This document shows positions 13,101 through 26,835 of a DNA stretch of 64,000 nt, piece by piece. How positions within the stretch are numbered: position 1 is the stretch's first letter; every line of letters begins with the position of its first letter. Position numbers and translations under genes: made by a program. The notes under the pieces were generated by a model. The model was not told where the DNA came from. It did not search any database and was given only the letters and a program-made list of their open reading frames with translations. Source of the stretch: Atherix ibis (taxonomy: Eukaryota; Arthropoda; Insecta; Diptera; Athericidae); contig OY282609.1 in NCBI GenBank assembly GCA_958298945.1, positions 66,932,220-66,996,219 of the forward strand, given 5' to 3'.

Positions 13101-13982
13101 ATATTCTAAATTGCATTATATTATAATTTCCTCATTAAAATTAGTTGTATATATAATATACTTATTTGAATTACTTTTTCTTATAAATGTAATATTAGCT
13201 ATGGATTTTAGTTGAAAAAAGGGTTTATAAATTTTAATAATTTTTATTTAGACGTTGTAAATAAAAATAAATAAAATTAATGAACACTTTTTATTAAAAA
13301 GATTATTTTTAATTTTTGTGCACCAATTTTTTTAAATGCCTTTTTTTGTGTTTAAAATTTCTTAATAAAGCAATTAAACTTTTTTTTAACATTTTAAAAT
13401 CCTTTATATTTAAGATATAAATTTCGTTTACAATTCCTTTAAAAAAACATATAAAAAATAATTATTTTTAATAATTTCTCAGGTCACTAGTATTATCATC
13501 ACAAATAAATTTACATTTATTTGATTGTATCCTCTTAAGTGGAATTCATATAAAATCACAGGATATAAGGTAACTTATAGAAATCATAAATTTTTATGAA
13601 TATAAATTGCATTATTTTCTCTATAGTGATGGAATATTTATAACGAATACTACTTTACAAATTGTTAAAGTAACATTATTAGTATTTCTTCTTTATGGTC
13701 TCTCAAGAGCACCTCAATTTGGATCTTTTGCAAGTAAAGTAAAATTTTTATAAATAAAATATAGTAAATTATATAAAAATCAATAATACTCAAATTTGTC
13801 AAGAATTTATAAATAAAATAAATTTAAACTCATACAAACTAAAAAGACATTTTTTTAAAAGTATATTTTATCATTTTTTAAAGTGTCCTCAGTATTTTTT
13901 TTGTTTGTTATAATAATAAAGTTGTGTTTACCCAAATAATCGAATACAATTTTTATTCAATCTTTTTTACTAATTTTTAATA
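10190..13982. other. AT-rich intergenic DNA, no gene seen
   Basis: No coding exon or RNA gene could be supported. A short AAT-type microsatellite lies near 10484-10512. Otherwise the stretch is A/T-rich with scattered homopolymers. It separates the maltase 3' end from the second mauritiana-type mariner. Confidence 0.55.
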
Positions 13983-15254
13983 CTGGGTGTATAAGCTTAA
14001 ATCCGTTGTTTTTTAGTCAAAAAAACACATAGAAAGCAAAAGCAAATTTATTCAAAGTACGAATTCATAGAAAGCAAAAACAAATTTATTCAAAGTATTG
14101 CCCTCGCTAGCTACACATTTTCCCCATCTCTCGGGCAATATGTGGATACCACGCCAAAAAAATTCCTTCTCTTTGAGGCCATTTTCGGACGTCTTCGTAA
14201 GAATCGAAGTGCTGCTCAGCGAGCGCGTGGCCCATCGACGAAAACAGGTGGTAGTCGGAAGGGGCCAAGTCTGGTGAATAAGCCGGGTAGGGTAGTACCT
14301 CCAAGCTGAGTATCTCCAAGTAGTTTCGGACCACTTTTGACGTGTGCGATGGTGCGTTGTCGTTGGGGGAAAATCAGCTTGTCATGTCTTTGTTGATAAT
14401 CCGTCCTTTTTTCACGCAGAGCACGGTGTAATTAAATCAGTTGTTGGTGGTAGCGGTGGGCATTGACAGTTTCACCAAGTTTCAACATCTCATAGTAGAT
14501 ACCCTGCTGATCCCACCAAACGCACAGCATCGTCTTCCATCCGAAGCGATTTGGTCTTGGGGAAGATGTTGATGGTGGGCCGCGATCAACCCACGATTTC
14601 TTGTCTTTAGGATTCTATATCCACTTTTCATCGCCTATCACAATCCGATGCAGGAACGACTTTCTTTTTTGTCTGGCGAGCAAGATTTCGCATGTGTTTT
14701 GGCGTCGCTCCATCTGCCTATCGTTCAATTCATGCGGCACCCATTTTTCGATCTTTTCAATCTTCCCCATGGTACGCAGACGTATAGAAATGGCTGGTTG
14801 AGTAATACCCAATTGCTCCGCGAGCATTATTTGCGATTGTGTATCGTCTTCATCCAAGAGCCTGTTATTGATGGTCCTCAATCTTCCTCGACCAATTTTC
14901 ACGCTTCTTGTCCGACAAGTCAAAATTGCCGTCTTTGAACCGACGAAACCAATCTCGGCAAGTTGTTTCCGATAAAGCACTGTCACCATAGGCCTCCATA
15001 AGCATTCGAAGTGATTCGGTAGCCGAATTCTTCAATTTGAAGCAGAAAAGCAGAGCTTCCGGCATATGCTCTTTTACTAGACATGATTACCAAAGGAAAA
15101 ATGTATGTTGTCGTACGAAATTGCAAACAATGTGCACTGATTAATCTTGACAGATGGAAAACTCATAAAAAAAGTATGGCGTCCCCCATGGTAGCTTAAT
15201 ACGCTCACTCACGCCATCTATGACCAAACACCGGATTTAAGCTTATACAGCTGG
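13983..15254 (-). mobile_element. mariner element, mauritiana-type, decayed (copy 2)
   Basis: A 1272-bp element. The left end begins CTGGGTGTATAAGCTTAAAT and the right end, read on the minus strand, begins CCAGCTGTATAAGCTTAAAT. TA dinucleotides flank it at 13981-13982 and 15255-15256. Same subfamily and orientation as copy 1 at 8-1258. A 32-bp segment is duplicated inside it (14028-14059 and 14066-14097), just past the transposase stop, which partly explains why it is longer than copy 1. Confidence 0.93.
14086..15084 (-). pseudogene. mariner transposase pseudogene, mauritiana subfamily (copy 2)
   Basis: DD34D mariner transposase with frame breaks. The probable original start is the ATG at 15082-15084; a short deletion just after it has removed part of the N-terminus. 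Recognisable parts: LLFCFKLKNSATESLRMLME (about 15060-14990), QLGITQPAISIRLRTMGKIE and WVPHELNDRQMERRQNTCEI, ending in GDEKWI (the first catalytic Asp, about 14620). Towards the C-terminus are YSPDLAPSDYHLFSSMGHAL (third catalytic Asp) and ALAEQHFDSYEDVRKW. The final part switches frame before the stop at 14086-14088. Better preserved than copy 1 but still non-functional. Confidence 0.9.
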
Positions 15255-15256
15255 TA

Positions 15257-17384
15257 TTTAATTATTAACTATTGATTTTAATAGTTACCAATTTTAATAA
15301 AATTTGGTAGATTCAAACTTGAGACTGAAGCCCATTATAGTATTTTTCTTATCTAAAAATTTTTCTTATATTTTGCAAATAACTTTAAATATAAAAAATT
15401 CTTTTAAATACCCATCTTTAATTTGTATATTATCGAGAGAACAATTTAATGTTAATATGAATGCAGTTAATATAGAAGGAATATATTATAGTATTTTTGT
15501 GCGTAAATTTTTATTATATTTATTTTATATATACAATTTTACAAACGTAGATAAATCCATTGAGTTATAAAAATTTGTGAACATCTGGAATGAAATTTTT
15601 GTTATTGTTATCTTAAAAAAAACGAAATCTTCAAGTAATTCTGTTGAACCGAAGAAAATATTATATACTATTTGGATTTGTTAAAAACTTCTGTTCTGGT
15701 AGAAAATTTCTTCTGTATAAAAATTGTACATAAAGCAAAAAAATACTGGAAAATTATCTTTCTTTGATATGCTAGATTTCATTTTATAACACATTCCTTC
15801 TGGTATTTACTTTATTTCCTTCCGTATTTGAACGTTTCTTCACATTCCTTCGTTGCTATCTTCAAGTTTACGAGAAAATATTTTCAGCCGTTTTGTTATG
15901 GCATACTATGCTTCATAAAATTTACCAAGAAAATTCGAAATTATATATATTTCTCCAATATTTATGGAAGAAAGATAGATAGTAAAAGTCCCCCATAGGA
16001 ACGATTACAAAACCAATGTAGAAATAAGACCTTATATACGAATAAAAACGTCAGTCTTACAATAAAAGAACGTCAGATATTTTTGGTACTTTTCTATATT
16101 ATAGAATGGAATATATAAAATGAAAAAATCTATGCTTTTGCTGGATGTAGATTTCGTTTATTCATTCTAAGGTACAGTTATACGAGTACAAACTTGCACG
16201 TAAAAGTCACAAAATTTTTCTCTATAAATGTATCTAAGCATATGTGCATACATTCACACACAAATGTATCTAAACATGTTAATGTAGACATTTCCGTGCA
16301 TATACGAATGAGTACACACGTTATCTGGTATAACAAATCTTAATCTTCATGTTCTCGTATCTATATTTCCTATAAAATCATAAAATATTTCGAAAAACTG
16401 TATCCTTTTTAGACCATTTTTCACCCTTTCCTTTTAAACTTCTTTTTTTCTTTTTTTTTTCTTGTTTATCTACATCTATTTGCAGCTACAGATTTATTAG
16501 TTTTTACACAGATTAACTAGTTATTATTTCTTTTGTGCATTTAATAAAGGTGATGTCTTTTTAAATCTGTCCATCAAATTAGGGTATTCAGCTTTCATGG
16601 TTTCTTCACATATATCTCCAGTCACCTCTTTCCCATTCGATGAGTTTTAAATACTGATGGAATATTTGAAAAGCTCAAAAGTAGAATCAATAAATTTCTC
16701 AGCTCCTCGAATGGCTAAATTTACAACTCACTTCCAAATGATATTCTATAAAGGATACACTCGTATTTATGTAGTATGTGTAAATGGTTGTGAATTTGTA
16801 TATAAAAAAAAAAAACGAAAGAGAAAAAAAGTAATAATGATGAACATTTTAGTATGACTTTATGCGACTGCCTATCTAGCCGATCATAGATAATGTAAAC
16901 GAAAAGTTTGACTGTGAAAATCAATATTGTATCGTTGATTCTTTATGAATACAAGAAAAAGATTCTCATTGTTACGAAAGTATTAATAAATATAGAAACG
17001 CCTTCATATTGGTAGGCATTTGTATTAAATTTGTTCAGGGTTTATTTTTTCCTTTTGGAAAATAGGTGGAAATATTATGAAATACATAAAAAAGTAGAAA
17101 AAATATTCAACAAACTCAGTTAAATTATTTGTTATGATTTTCCACACGCTCACAAAATTTTATACACACGTAGGAGTGTGGATGGATACTCTTGAATGAA
17201 TATGTTCTTCCCAATTTTCTTCCGACAAATAACCCCGATTGAATAGATACTATTTATGGGAAATCTCAGCATGACGTTAATTAGGTTCTGAAGTGTTTCC
17301 AATATTTACTTTGCCATTAAATTAGGAATACTACGTAAAAGTTTGAATATTCGTATTTAATCGACAAATCTTATTTACTATTTC

Positions 17385-17432
<48 letters not shown>

Positions 17433-20400
17433 ATCGAAATGAAGAAATTTGTTATTTCTATTAACTATTATTTTTGAGAAAAAAAATTTCACTACACTAT
17501 CTTTTTCTAGAACTTTTATAAAAATAAACTTTAAGTTGATTTATTCTATCAAAAATAATATTTTTGAAAGTATTCTTCTGGTAAGAAAAATAAACGTTGT
17601 CAGTGAAATATTTTTAAAAATTTTAAGAAAAAACAATTTTTTAAATTATGAGAATTCTTATTATTATAATTCAATGTTTTTTTTTGAAGAAGAAAAATCG
17701 TTGATTTTTTCTTAGTGATTAGTTATTAAGTAAATTTTATTCTAGAGTCTCTTTTAGTTAAATAACGTTTTCAAATTAATATAATTGAATTATAATATTT
17801 TGAAGGATTTATTTTAGTAACTAAATGTGCATGAAAGATTTATAATTGAATACAGGTGTGATATGTTTTATTACAAAATTTTATTCAAATTTCCAATACG
17901 TAAATATTAAAAACGATCATCATTATTTATATATAATTTTTGTTTGTTTTTAAATAAATTGGGAAATTCTTTACTACTATTTAAGATGCATAATTTTCTT
18001 ATGAAAATATTTTTACAGAATATGTTAGTGAATTTTATAATAAATTTTTTCTTATTGATTTTTTACAATAATTTATTTTTTGAATTAAAAATTAAATTTT
18101 ATTTTATGTTGAAAACTGCATAAATAGAAATTTTTGTTAACTATATTCAAGTGAATAAATATATTTTCAACTTTGTAAGATTTCACATACATGCCCCAAT
18201 TTTGATCGAAATACGATGAAAGTTTCCCAATTTACAAAAGTTGTTAAAGTTTGCGTAGTAAAAAAAAGAAATTTAAAGAAATCTGCAGAAACTTTAAGAA
18301 AGTGTACTTTCTTTTTTGGAGCATTTATTTAATTTTTTTTAAATATATTGTATAGTTCAAGATATTTTCAAACTTTGAATAGAATTTAGAATTATTTTAC
18401 AAAATAAATAAAAACCTAAAGTATTTCGATTCTTAAAATTATTATAGCGAAACTTCTTTAAGACTCTGTAACGAATGCACTATTCCCTAAGCACATATAA
18501 TTGTAGTAAAAAAAGGATAGCATTAACGCCATTGACTGCACTGGAACATAAAATATAATATAAAATAATGCAAATATATGAACCAGACAGAAAAAGTACT
18601 ACAACAAAGACCTTCTTTCAATTCGTTTGCACAATTAACCTCTTTTCCAGTTTGTAGAATTTTAACTTTATGTGTAAATAAAATTTCGTATGCGTCGGAA
18701 GCCAATTCGAATCACACGTCTACTTTTTAAAAGAGCTTTCTTAAATCCTTATATATGTTTTGAATATTAAGGAACAATTCCATTGAATACACTTGAACAT
18801 ACACAGAAAACTAGATGTATATATGAATATTCTGGCGACATCATACGGTATTCGAGCAGGAGTATTCATCGGTTAAGTAAACACCATTATTCCATTTTGA
18901 TATTCATTTCCTATACGCGTTGGTATTGTGTCTTAAGTCATGTCCCTACTTTCTTCCATTTACCATTACAATGCCGCATTAAAGTTTTTTTTCTTTTAGT
19001 ATTTTCATTCCTTGTTCATGCAGAAATACTATTTAAAATAGATATTTCCGGTATACATATATAAGCTAGATGCTTAGGTAAGAAAACAAATTGGAAATAT
19101 TTGAAGCTCTTGAAAGGGATAGTATACAGAAAATATAATCCTTTTATAGATAGTATCATTTTTAGGTTAAATTCTAAAGAAATTTTGAGAAATTCTATTT
19201 TTTTCTTGTTGAAAAATCTTTTTTTTATCAAAAGTTTTTGTTTAAACAATATTTTAGAGTAACTATATTTTTAAAATATTTAATATTAAAGGAAAAATTA
19301 TTTTCCTTAAAATTAACAAATCAAATTGACGCGAAAATTTACTTGATACTCGTATTATTCAATGATGTAGATATTATAATTCAATAATAATATCTGGAAT
19401 AGTTACATTGTCAGACATATTTATATTGCTATAAAAATCTAATAGGTGGCGTAGATTGATTACTATTCGAAACTTTAAAACTTTTAATTATCATTGCAAA
19501 TAATAGTAAGTTGGATATGATAATATCAACGCTATTATAATACATATTTGAGTCTAACTATTAAATTTATATAAATCATAAAATATGGTTCATGTTTATT
19601 CTATTGTACAACAATATTATACTAAAATTACTATGCTTCCCTTAAAATTATGATACCATATCAAAGAGATAGCGTGACAAACTGCATTCTACTTCCGCAA
19701 AAATTTCATTTTGTTCATTATGGAAAATTTTCAAACATTTTTCAATGTAATAAATGCACGTAAATAGATCACTTTTTATGTTGTAATTGATTTCTCTAAC
19801 TTGGTTTCTCATCTTGGTAGTGTGGTCTTTTATTATTTGTATAAAAATTAAAAATAAAATAAATAAAAAAATACTGGTAAAGTTTGAAAACAACTTTTAA
19901 ATTTTTAAATACATTTAACATGAAACTTCAATTAAAAATTTGTTTAGATTTTTTTGGTCTTTGAAAGATAAAACATTTACAAGTAGATAAGCAACAAATT
20001 TAAAAAGTTTAACTTGATATTTGCATTACTACGGCAATGCTGCAAATAATAATGAGAAAATGGAAAGGAGGAGTAAAAATTTCACCCCTTTCATTTTCAC
20101 CCTTTAAAAAATTTATATAAAATAGAAATAGAATCCTTTGTGATTGACATAAGAAGTTAAAAGTACGCGGGAACAGTAGACACCTTTCCATTATAAACCC
20201 TTTTTCAGTATTAAGGACTTTTTAATCTAAAGCGATAATGGTTTTGACCTCTTTTTTCTCTTATACTCTACTTTGGTTTGTGTTTATTTTCATTTCAGTC
20301 AGATTGCAATCTGATTGAGTCATTCCGAAGAGGACGAACTTTGAATTCTGTTTTCACATAATTGGAGCAAAATAACAAGATGCTGTTGTTAGAATATTCG

Positions 20401-21306
20401 ATTCGATTCATTTAGAGCAACAGGTCGTTAAGTACAATAGATAACACGATTATATATTCAGTGCTAGACAGTACAAATAGACAAATAAAAAGACAATACG
20501 AGTAACTAACTGGGCAAATCGTGTAAATTAGCGTAAAATTAGGATACTTTGTAGCAAAAGGGAAACGCATTGCTTGGAGTCAAACTCCACCTTCGGAAAG
20601 GTGTCAAAAATATGAAAGTGGTCGTGAAATGTGAAAACTTTGTACTAAGGTACGGGTGTTATGAGATAAGTTTCTGAAATAATAGAACAGCATAATAAAA
20701 GTAAAGCTTTTTTCTCATGTTCAGTATTTATAATAATTTACAGATTTATGCTTTTTACATTAATACAAATTTATGAGTATCGTCATCTCCTTGCAAAATA
20801 TTTTCCATTGGTATTAATTTATTGTTTTCTACACTCAACAAAGTTTTCTATTATTATATCAATGTAGGATCTATCTTTTTAAATTTAGGTTTTATATTTT
20901 TGATTATACTCTGGTTTAACTTATTATATAATAAGAGAGGTTTATTCAAAAATAATTGAATAAATTTTACAGTTTGAGTACTTTTTATATTTTCTTATGA
21001 CTAACTTTCTTCGAAATATCTTCAATATATACGAGTATTTGTACTTTTCTTTTCAATACAATTAAATAAATATGTTTTAACAATAAAAAAATTAACAAGT
21101 TTCCTAAATTTTATTGAAAATTTTTACTGAAATTTTTTTTAATGAAAATTTTTACTGAAAATGTTTACTAAAAAGTTTATTGAACACTTTAAAAAGGATA
21201 TATAAGGTAACTTTTTAAATTTTCTCCTGATAAATATATGATTTCGTAATTTTTTGTTTGAAATATTTTAATCTTAAAATTTCCACTTTCGATGGAGCTT
21301 TAAATT
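15257..21306. other. AT-rich DNA, no gene seen
   Basis: No supportable gene. Short ORFs here have random composition, rich in F, I, K, N and Y, and show no family motif. A TTA-type microsatellite at 17385-17431 and a pair of adjacent small hairpins at 20576-20603 are listed separately. A few 13-mer-like units related to the minisatellites downstream occur at about 21118-21180. Confidence 0.55.
17385..17431. repeat. (TTA)n microsatellite
   Basis: About 15 uninterrupted copies of a trinucleotide TTA/ATT repeat. Confidence 0.95.
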
Positions 21307-21308
21307 TA

Positions 21309-22311
21309 TTGAGTTATCCGGAATTCGATTGATTCTACACAGTAGTTTTTGGTTATAGAAAAAAGTGAAAAACAACAGTTTTTTTACTATAGAAAAGATA
21401 AAAATTATCCGATTTGTTTGAAGAAGATGTGTTAAGCGAGCGCCAGTGCCAAAACTTGTTTGCAAAATTTCGATCCGGCAATTTTTATCTCGAAGATGCA
21501 CCACGTTCTGGAAGCCCAGTTAAAGCTAATACAATAAAGGCATTAATTGATGCAAACTGGCGAATAGCAACTCGTGAGATCGCTGAGAGATTAAATTTAT
21601 CCAATACGACCGTTCATGATCATTTGAAACGGCTAGGTTTTATCTCGATGCTCGACATATGGGTTCCTCATCTTCTTACGGAAAAAAATTTGTTCCGTCG
21701 CATTGACGTTTGTGATTTGCTGCACTGGGGACGAGAAATTGGTTGTCTACAACAATGTTAAGCGCAAAAGATCCTGGAGTAGAAAATATGAACCGGCTCA
21801 AAGCACTTTGAAAGCCAATATTCATAAAAAAAAGTTATGGTATCGGTTTGGTGGAATTTCAAAGGAATCGTTTATTTTGATCGGTTTCTACCGAGCAACA
21901 CAACGATCAATTCTCAAGTGTACTATCATCAGTTTGACAAATTGAATGATTCACTTAGAGAAAAAAGGTCAAATTGGTCAATAGAAACGTATAGTGTTCC
22001 AACAAGATAACGCGAAACCACATACAAGTTTGACCACTCGGCAAAAGCTTTTAGAGCTAGCACCTTCCAATTATCATTTGCTCCGGTCTCTACAAAGATT
22101 TTTAGAGGGTGAAACATTTAATTTAAATGAGGAGGTCAAAAATCACTTGGATCAGTTTTTTGCTAGCAAAGAACAAAAATTTTATGAGCGTGGAATTATG
22201 CTACTGCCAAAAAGATGTCAATATTTAATTGAATATAATCTGAATTCACTATAAAAAAATCGTCATTCATTTTTATAAAAAACAAACCAAATTACTTTCC
22301 GGACAACCCAA
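21309..22311 (+). mobile_element. mariner element, mellifera-like, internally deleted
   Basis: About 1.0 kb between a left end reading TTGAGTTATCCGGAATTCG and a right end whose reverse complement reads TTGGGTTGTCCGGAAAGTAA. TA dinucleotides flank it at 21307-21308 and 22312-22313. Full-length relatives are about 1.3 kb, so several hundred bp are missing. The transposase on the plus strand carries internal deletions, so the copy is non-autonomous. Confidence 0.85.
21414..22254 (+). pseudogene. mariner transposase pseudogene, mellifera-like
   Basis: Disrupted DD34D transposase. The N-terminal DNA-binding part reads through LFAKFRSGNFYLEDAPRSGS, IATREIAERLNLSNTTVHDH and WVPHLLTEKN. A deletion and frame change then join directly to GDEKLVVYNNVKRKRSWS, which keeps the first catalytic Asp. 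Later, QQDNAKPHTSLTTRQKLLEL keeps the second Asp. A short deletion then removes most of the SPDLAPSD motif, leaving LAPSNYHLLRSLQRFLEG with Asn in place of the third Asp. The end reads KFYERGIMLLPKRCQYLIE before the stop at 22252-22254. No ATG-initiated N-terminus of normal length remains. Confidence 0.85.
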
Positions 22312-22313
22312 TA

Positions 22314-25300
22314 ATTGTATTTTTGATGAAGTGCAACCCGTCATTAGACCTTATATATAATAATAGTATATAAATATTCTTCTAATCTGGTTGTCCTCAT
22401 AATAATATGTAAAAAAGGTGGATGTTAATATATAATTCAAAACAGTTCATTGCAATTTTCACATTATCGGCTTATATCTAAAATAAATTACTCAATATAA
22501 CAAGTCAGGCAAATTAAAGTAAATAGCATATTCCTTCTCTTGAATATCCTTCCATTTAATTAATTATGTAGTTTAATGTTTGCTTCGTTTATTATAGCAA
22601 TATGTGATTATGCTGTTCACACTAAATTTAATATCTTCACGATAATGGGAGAATGTATATTATTTGCTTTTAGTGTAATTTACATAAAACAATCACTTTC
22701 ATTTTAAATGAGAAATATTTCAACTTATGTTCTCAACACCAAAGACAACAAAATCAAAGTACGAAAGAACTAAATTCTAATCTATCTTTCCGTTCCTTGT
22801 TCTGAGAATATTGATAAAAATAGTGATAATGGGAATCGTGAAGAATGATGGGAATAATAACAGTTATAAAAGGAATAATACCGAAACATCAGGAAAATAA
22901 ATAGGCTCACTCCATTTCAGATTCTTTCCGCTATCGATTTAACTCACCCCTTACTTATTAGCTAATATCTTATATTATTGGCTTAATAATGAATTGAATA
23001 CTATGTTATATACGTATACATTACAGCCCACGAGATCATTAGAATCGTTCTGCTCTATCATATCGTACGGAAATTGTGTAATAATCTTATTTTTATTATT
23101 ATGATTATCAATAAAAGTTTCTGAATGTGTCGATATATTCGTTGTGTAACCATAAATGAATCAACCAAGCATAAAGACATCATGAAACGTTGAATATTTT
23201 GGCACAAACTTGAAGTTGCACGTATGAAAAAATCACCAGCAATTCCTTCTTTGGACGTTTGATTTTTGCTCGATATAATGTGTCTTTTGGCTACAATCGG
23301 ATAGCTAATATAATGGATATTTTGATTACTTAAAATTTATTACAGATAATATTTTCGTATAGCCTAAAAATTCTACGATACGATTTTGTTTTTATTACCC
23401 AAACATAATTTCGAAAGTTAATTTTGCAAACAATTCAAATATGATATTTAGAATGTAATTGCAAAAATGAGAAATAAATATAATAATTAAAAATTTGGAA
23501 TTAAAAATTATAGGGCAACATCTTTAAAAATCCGATGTTATCTTTCGAATGTGAAAGTTTAATTTTGAAAATGTCTATCAGTGTTTCCCCCTCGATAATG
23601 CGCAATTAATTTATAATAGCCATAAAAATTTTATCGTAGATTGCTAATCGATCTACCCAAATTTTTCGTATCAATAATTTTAAGAATGATTTGTTCATGT
23701 CCTTTTATTACTGCTACAAATTGGTTAAAATTAAAGATTAAATTGGAACTAACTGGCGAAATAAGTGCTTTTATCAAATTTTTATTTACACCAAAAAATA
23801 ATATCATAAATTATAAATTAAACTCTGATATCGTAAAAGAAAAATTTCGAAATTATAAATATTAAAAGACATAAATAAATATTTTGATTAGAGAATAAGA
23901 AACCCAATTAGGTTGATGTTAGGACAAATTTAACTTTATATAAATTTGTTAGTCAATGAAAATATTATATTTTTCTTTAAAAATCTAAACTTTATGTTAA
24001 GGAAAATTCTCAAAAAATAAATAAATCAATTTTAGTTCAACTTCTACATTTCAATAGAATATTTTTTTTAAGAAATAAATTGAAAAAGATCGAATATAAG
24101 GTCACAAAATAATCATCAATGATAATAACAATCAATTTATTATGTTCAATATAAAGTTTTGACATAATTTATCTGTAATACATTCGAACAAATAAAAACA
24201 ATAACAGATGAAATCTTTCGACACCAAATAAATATACATACTTTAGATGGGCATTCTTTTAACACTAATGTTCAACTTCGAGGACGTTCATTTCGTTTTC
24301 ATCTTAAATTTCATCTTATCTTAGAAGACTAGATAAAGCTTGGGGGTATTATCCAAGAAACCCAATCAATCTTTATTATGACAGATAATAATAAATATTT
24401 CTTTTTCACCTTCTGGATGTACTTTTGTCTTGATTTCTACATATAGTCTTGCGAAAAAAATTATTTTCCTATCTTCCAATAAACAACAGTATCGATTACT
24501 TGATATTATTTAGTTAAAGTAAAACTTTTCCATTTTGAAAAGCAGAAATAGTTCTTTTTAACAGTAAACAAAGTGTATTTATTGATATTTGATTATAACG
24601 ATAAATTTTCGATTTAATTTAAAAATTGAATAAAAATGTTTCCATTCTTTTGTAACTATATACTTTAAGTTACAATTTATTTATATTTGAAAAAAAAACC
24701 ATATCCTTAAAATTAATAATTTTATCCTGCCATTGAAAAATCATCCAAGTTAATGAGCAATGAAAAATTCAATTAATCTGTTAATTTAAGAAAATCTCTT
24801 TACCCACTTGTCTATCAATTAAATACTTTTCCCTAAAATTTTAATTTAACGCAAAAATCAAAATAACTCTGAAAACGTGTAAAAGTGACGATATCAAAAA
24901 TTGTAATTTTTTTTAACCACAACCATAACAATGATAGCATGTGATAATTTGGCAGGTAAAATAATTTTTTTTAGAAAATATTACAATAGTAAAAATTTGT
25001 GTAAATTTTCTTCTGTGGGTGCCAAAAAGTTGTCCACTTCCACCTCCACGTGGTGGCACCTGGGTGCGATAGAGAATATTCAATCGTAGCTAACGGAAGT
25101 GGTTTGTGTTTTTTTTTATTTATTTTCAATTATTTCAAATTAAAATATATTAATTGTTTTTTAGCAGATTTTTTAATAAAAATGTCAAAGCAATAAATTC
25201 TTTGGTATTTTGAAATATAATTAATTGTATAGAGTCTTAACAAAACTCTAGGATGCTTATATGAAATATTTTTAGTGCTAAAAATAGTTGGTATTATAAT

Positions 25301-26833
25301 TTAATACTATAAACTTAGGAATAGATCAATTTCTTTAAATTATAAATGGACAGGACACAGCAAGAAAGTGGGTCATATCATTTTTAAACGCAGCAAGAAA
25401 GTGGGATCAACTGGCCGCACCTGTCTTTTAGTAAAGGATATTTATGTAAGGGTGTGCAAAGTAGGTATTTGCTGTGCGGTAATTTTCCATCATTTCATAT
25501 TTCTCTAGGGAAACTCGGTAAACGACATAACCATGAACTTTTCATACTAGTTGGTCAGCACTTCAGTTACCGGTTCTACCTCACTATCCTGGTTCTAAAT
25601 GGTAAATTATAGAAAAAGCAAAATAATGATAGACCCACTATGACTGTCGAGCTAATAGTGTAAGAAACGAGTAAGAAGGTATATTATATTAAATTTCAAT
25701 TTTCGCCTTTACGTGTATTTATAAGAACGATGTATATCCTTACTACAAGGAATATAAAGAGCCCGAAATTCTCTCCGTTAGTATTTCTCAAGTACAGCAT
25801 AAGAAAACTTCCCCTATAGTATTAAACCCCGATCAGTGTTTCTTACTATGTTATGCTCGTACCGGCAGATAAATTCGCTAAAATTAGTTCTTTACTCAAT
25901 TGTCTTTTTATTTACCGCAAAAGCTTTAAAAGAAATTACAAAGATTTATGCTCGTATGTTCTTGAAAATACATGCCACCCCAACCGCATTAAGTTGACGA
26001 TTCTTCCTCAATACACTTGCATCGTTTTGTGTCGCTTTTTATAAGATTCTCAATGCTGATTTATAAATTATACAATAAAATGTTCAGCAACTAAAGCCAT
26101 TCTTAGTCGTATTCGTAGTATACTTCTAACCAGGTTCGTTCTGATTAAATTGAAGAATTTACTAAATTACAATAGCTGTAAAGGGGAAGGGATATGGTAT
26201 TTTATGTTTAAGCCATTTATTACTTGGTATAATAAGAACAACGAGTACGGCAGCAAAGTACAAATAAAATGTGTGCTTTTCTTATGTTCGTACTAGCACA
26301 CTACAACTTACTAATATGGGAGAGTATGTACTTACTCGTCCTTTTATCTTAAAATAAATTCTATTCTAGAAAAATAACGATTTCAATAAATTTTCACATA
26401 TCAGGTGAATTCGGTTAATTAGATGCTCTTGACTGTGCAGAAATTTAATTAAAACAGGAAAAAAGTATAAGCTTCACTGTTAACGAGTTATTCTGGAATA
26501 TTTGCTGAGTTTTCATTCGCTGTGAAAAGGTTTTAACCCATTTTAAAAAGACTTTTGGATATTATTTACCTGTCTAAAGCTTTAAGTAGGCTTTTATTTG
26601 ATAAATGTGAATATTGTGATAAAAAAATTCACATTATTTTGTTCATATTAATTATTTGGAATTATGTATACCACAACCACCACCACTATAGATTACTATT
26701 CGTACTTGTACAAAAGAAATTAATTTTTTGTTTAAATATTTTAAGATCCTTGTTTACAAATACTCTACTTTTTCCTGGTTATATTTAAAAATTAATAACA
26801 AAGCATATATTATAGCAATTTCATATATATATA
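22314..26833. other. AT-rich DNA, no gene seen
   Basis: No supportable coding region. The GC content rises slightly around 25.0-26.4 kb, where a 15-bp sequence is repeated (25358-25372 and 25391-25405), but no exon or transposon motif was recognised there. Confidence 0.5.
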
Positions 26834-26835
26834 TA

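Noticed and set aside
14601..14938. Plus-strand ORFs inside mariner copy 2
   Set aside because: They are antisense shadows of the decayed transposase on the minus strand.
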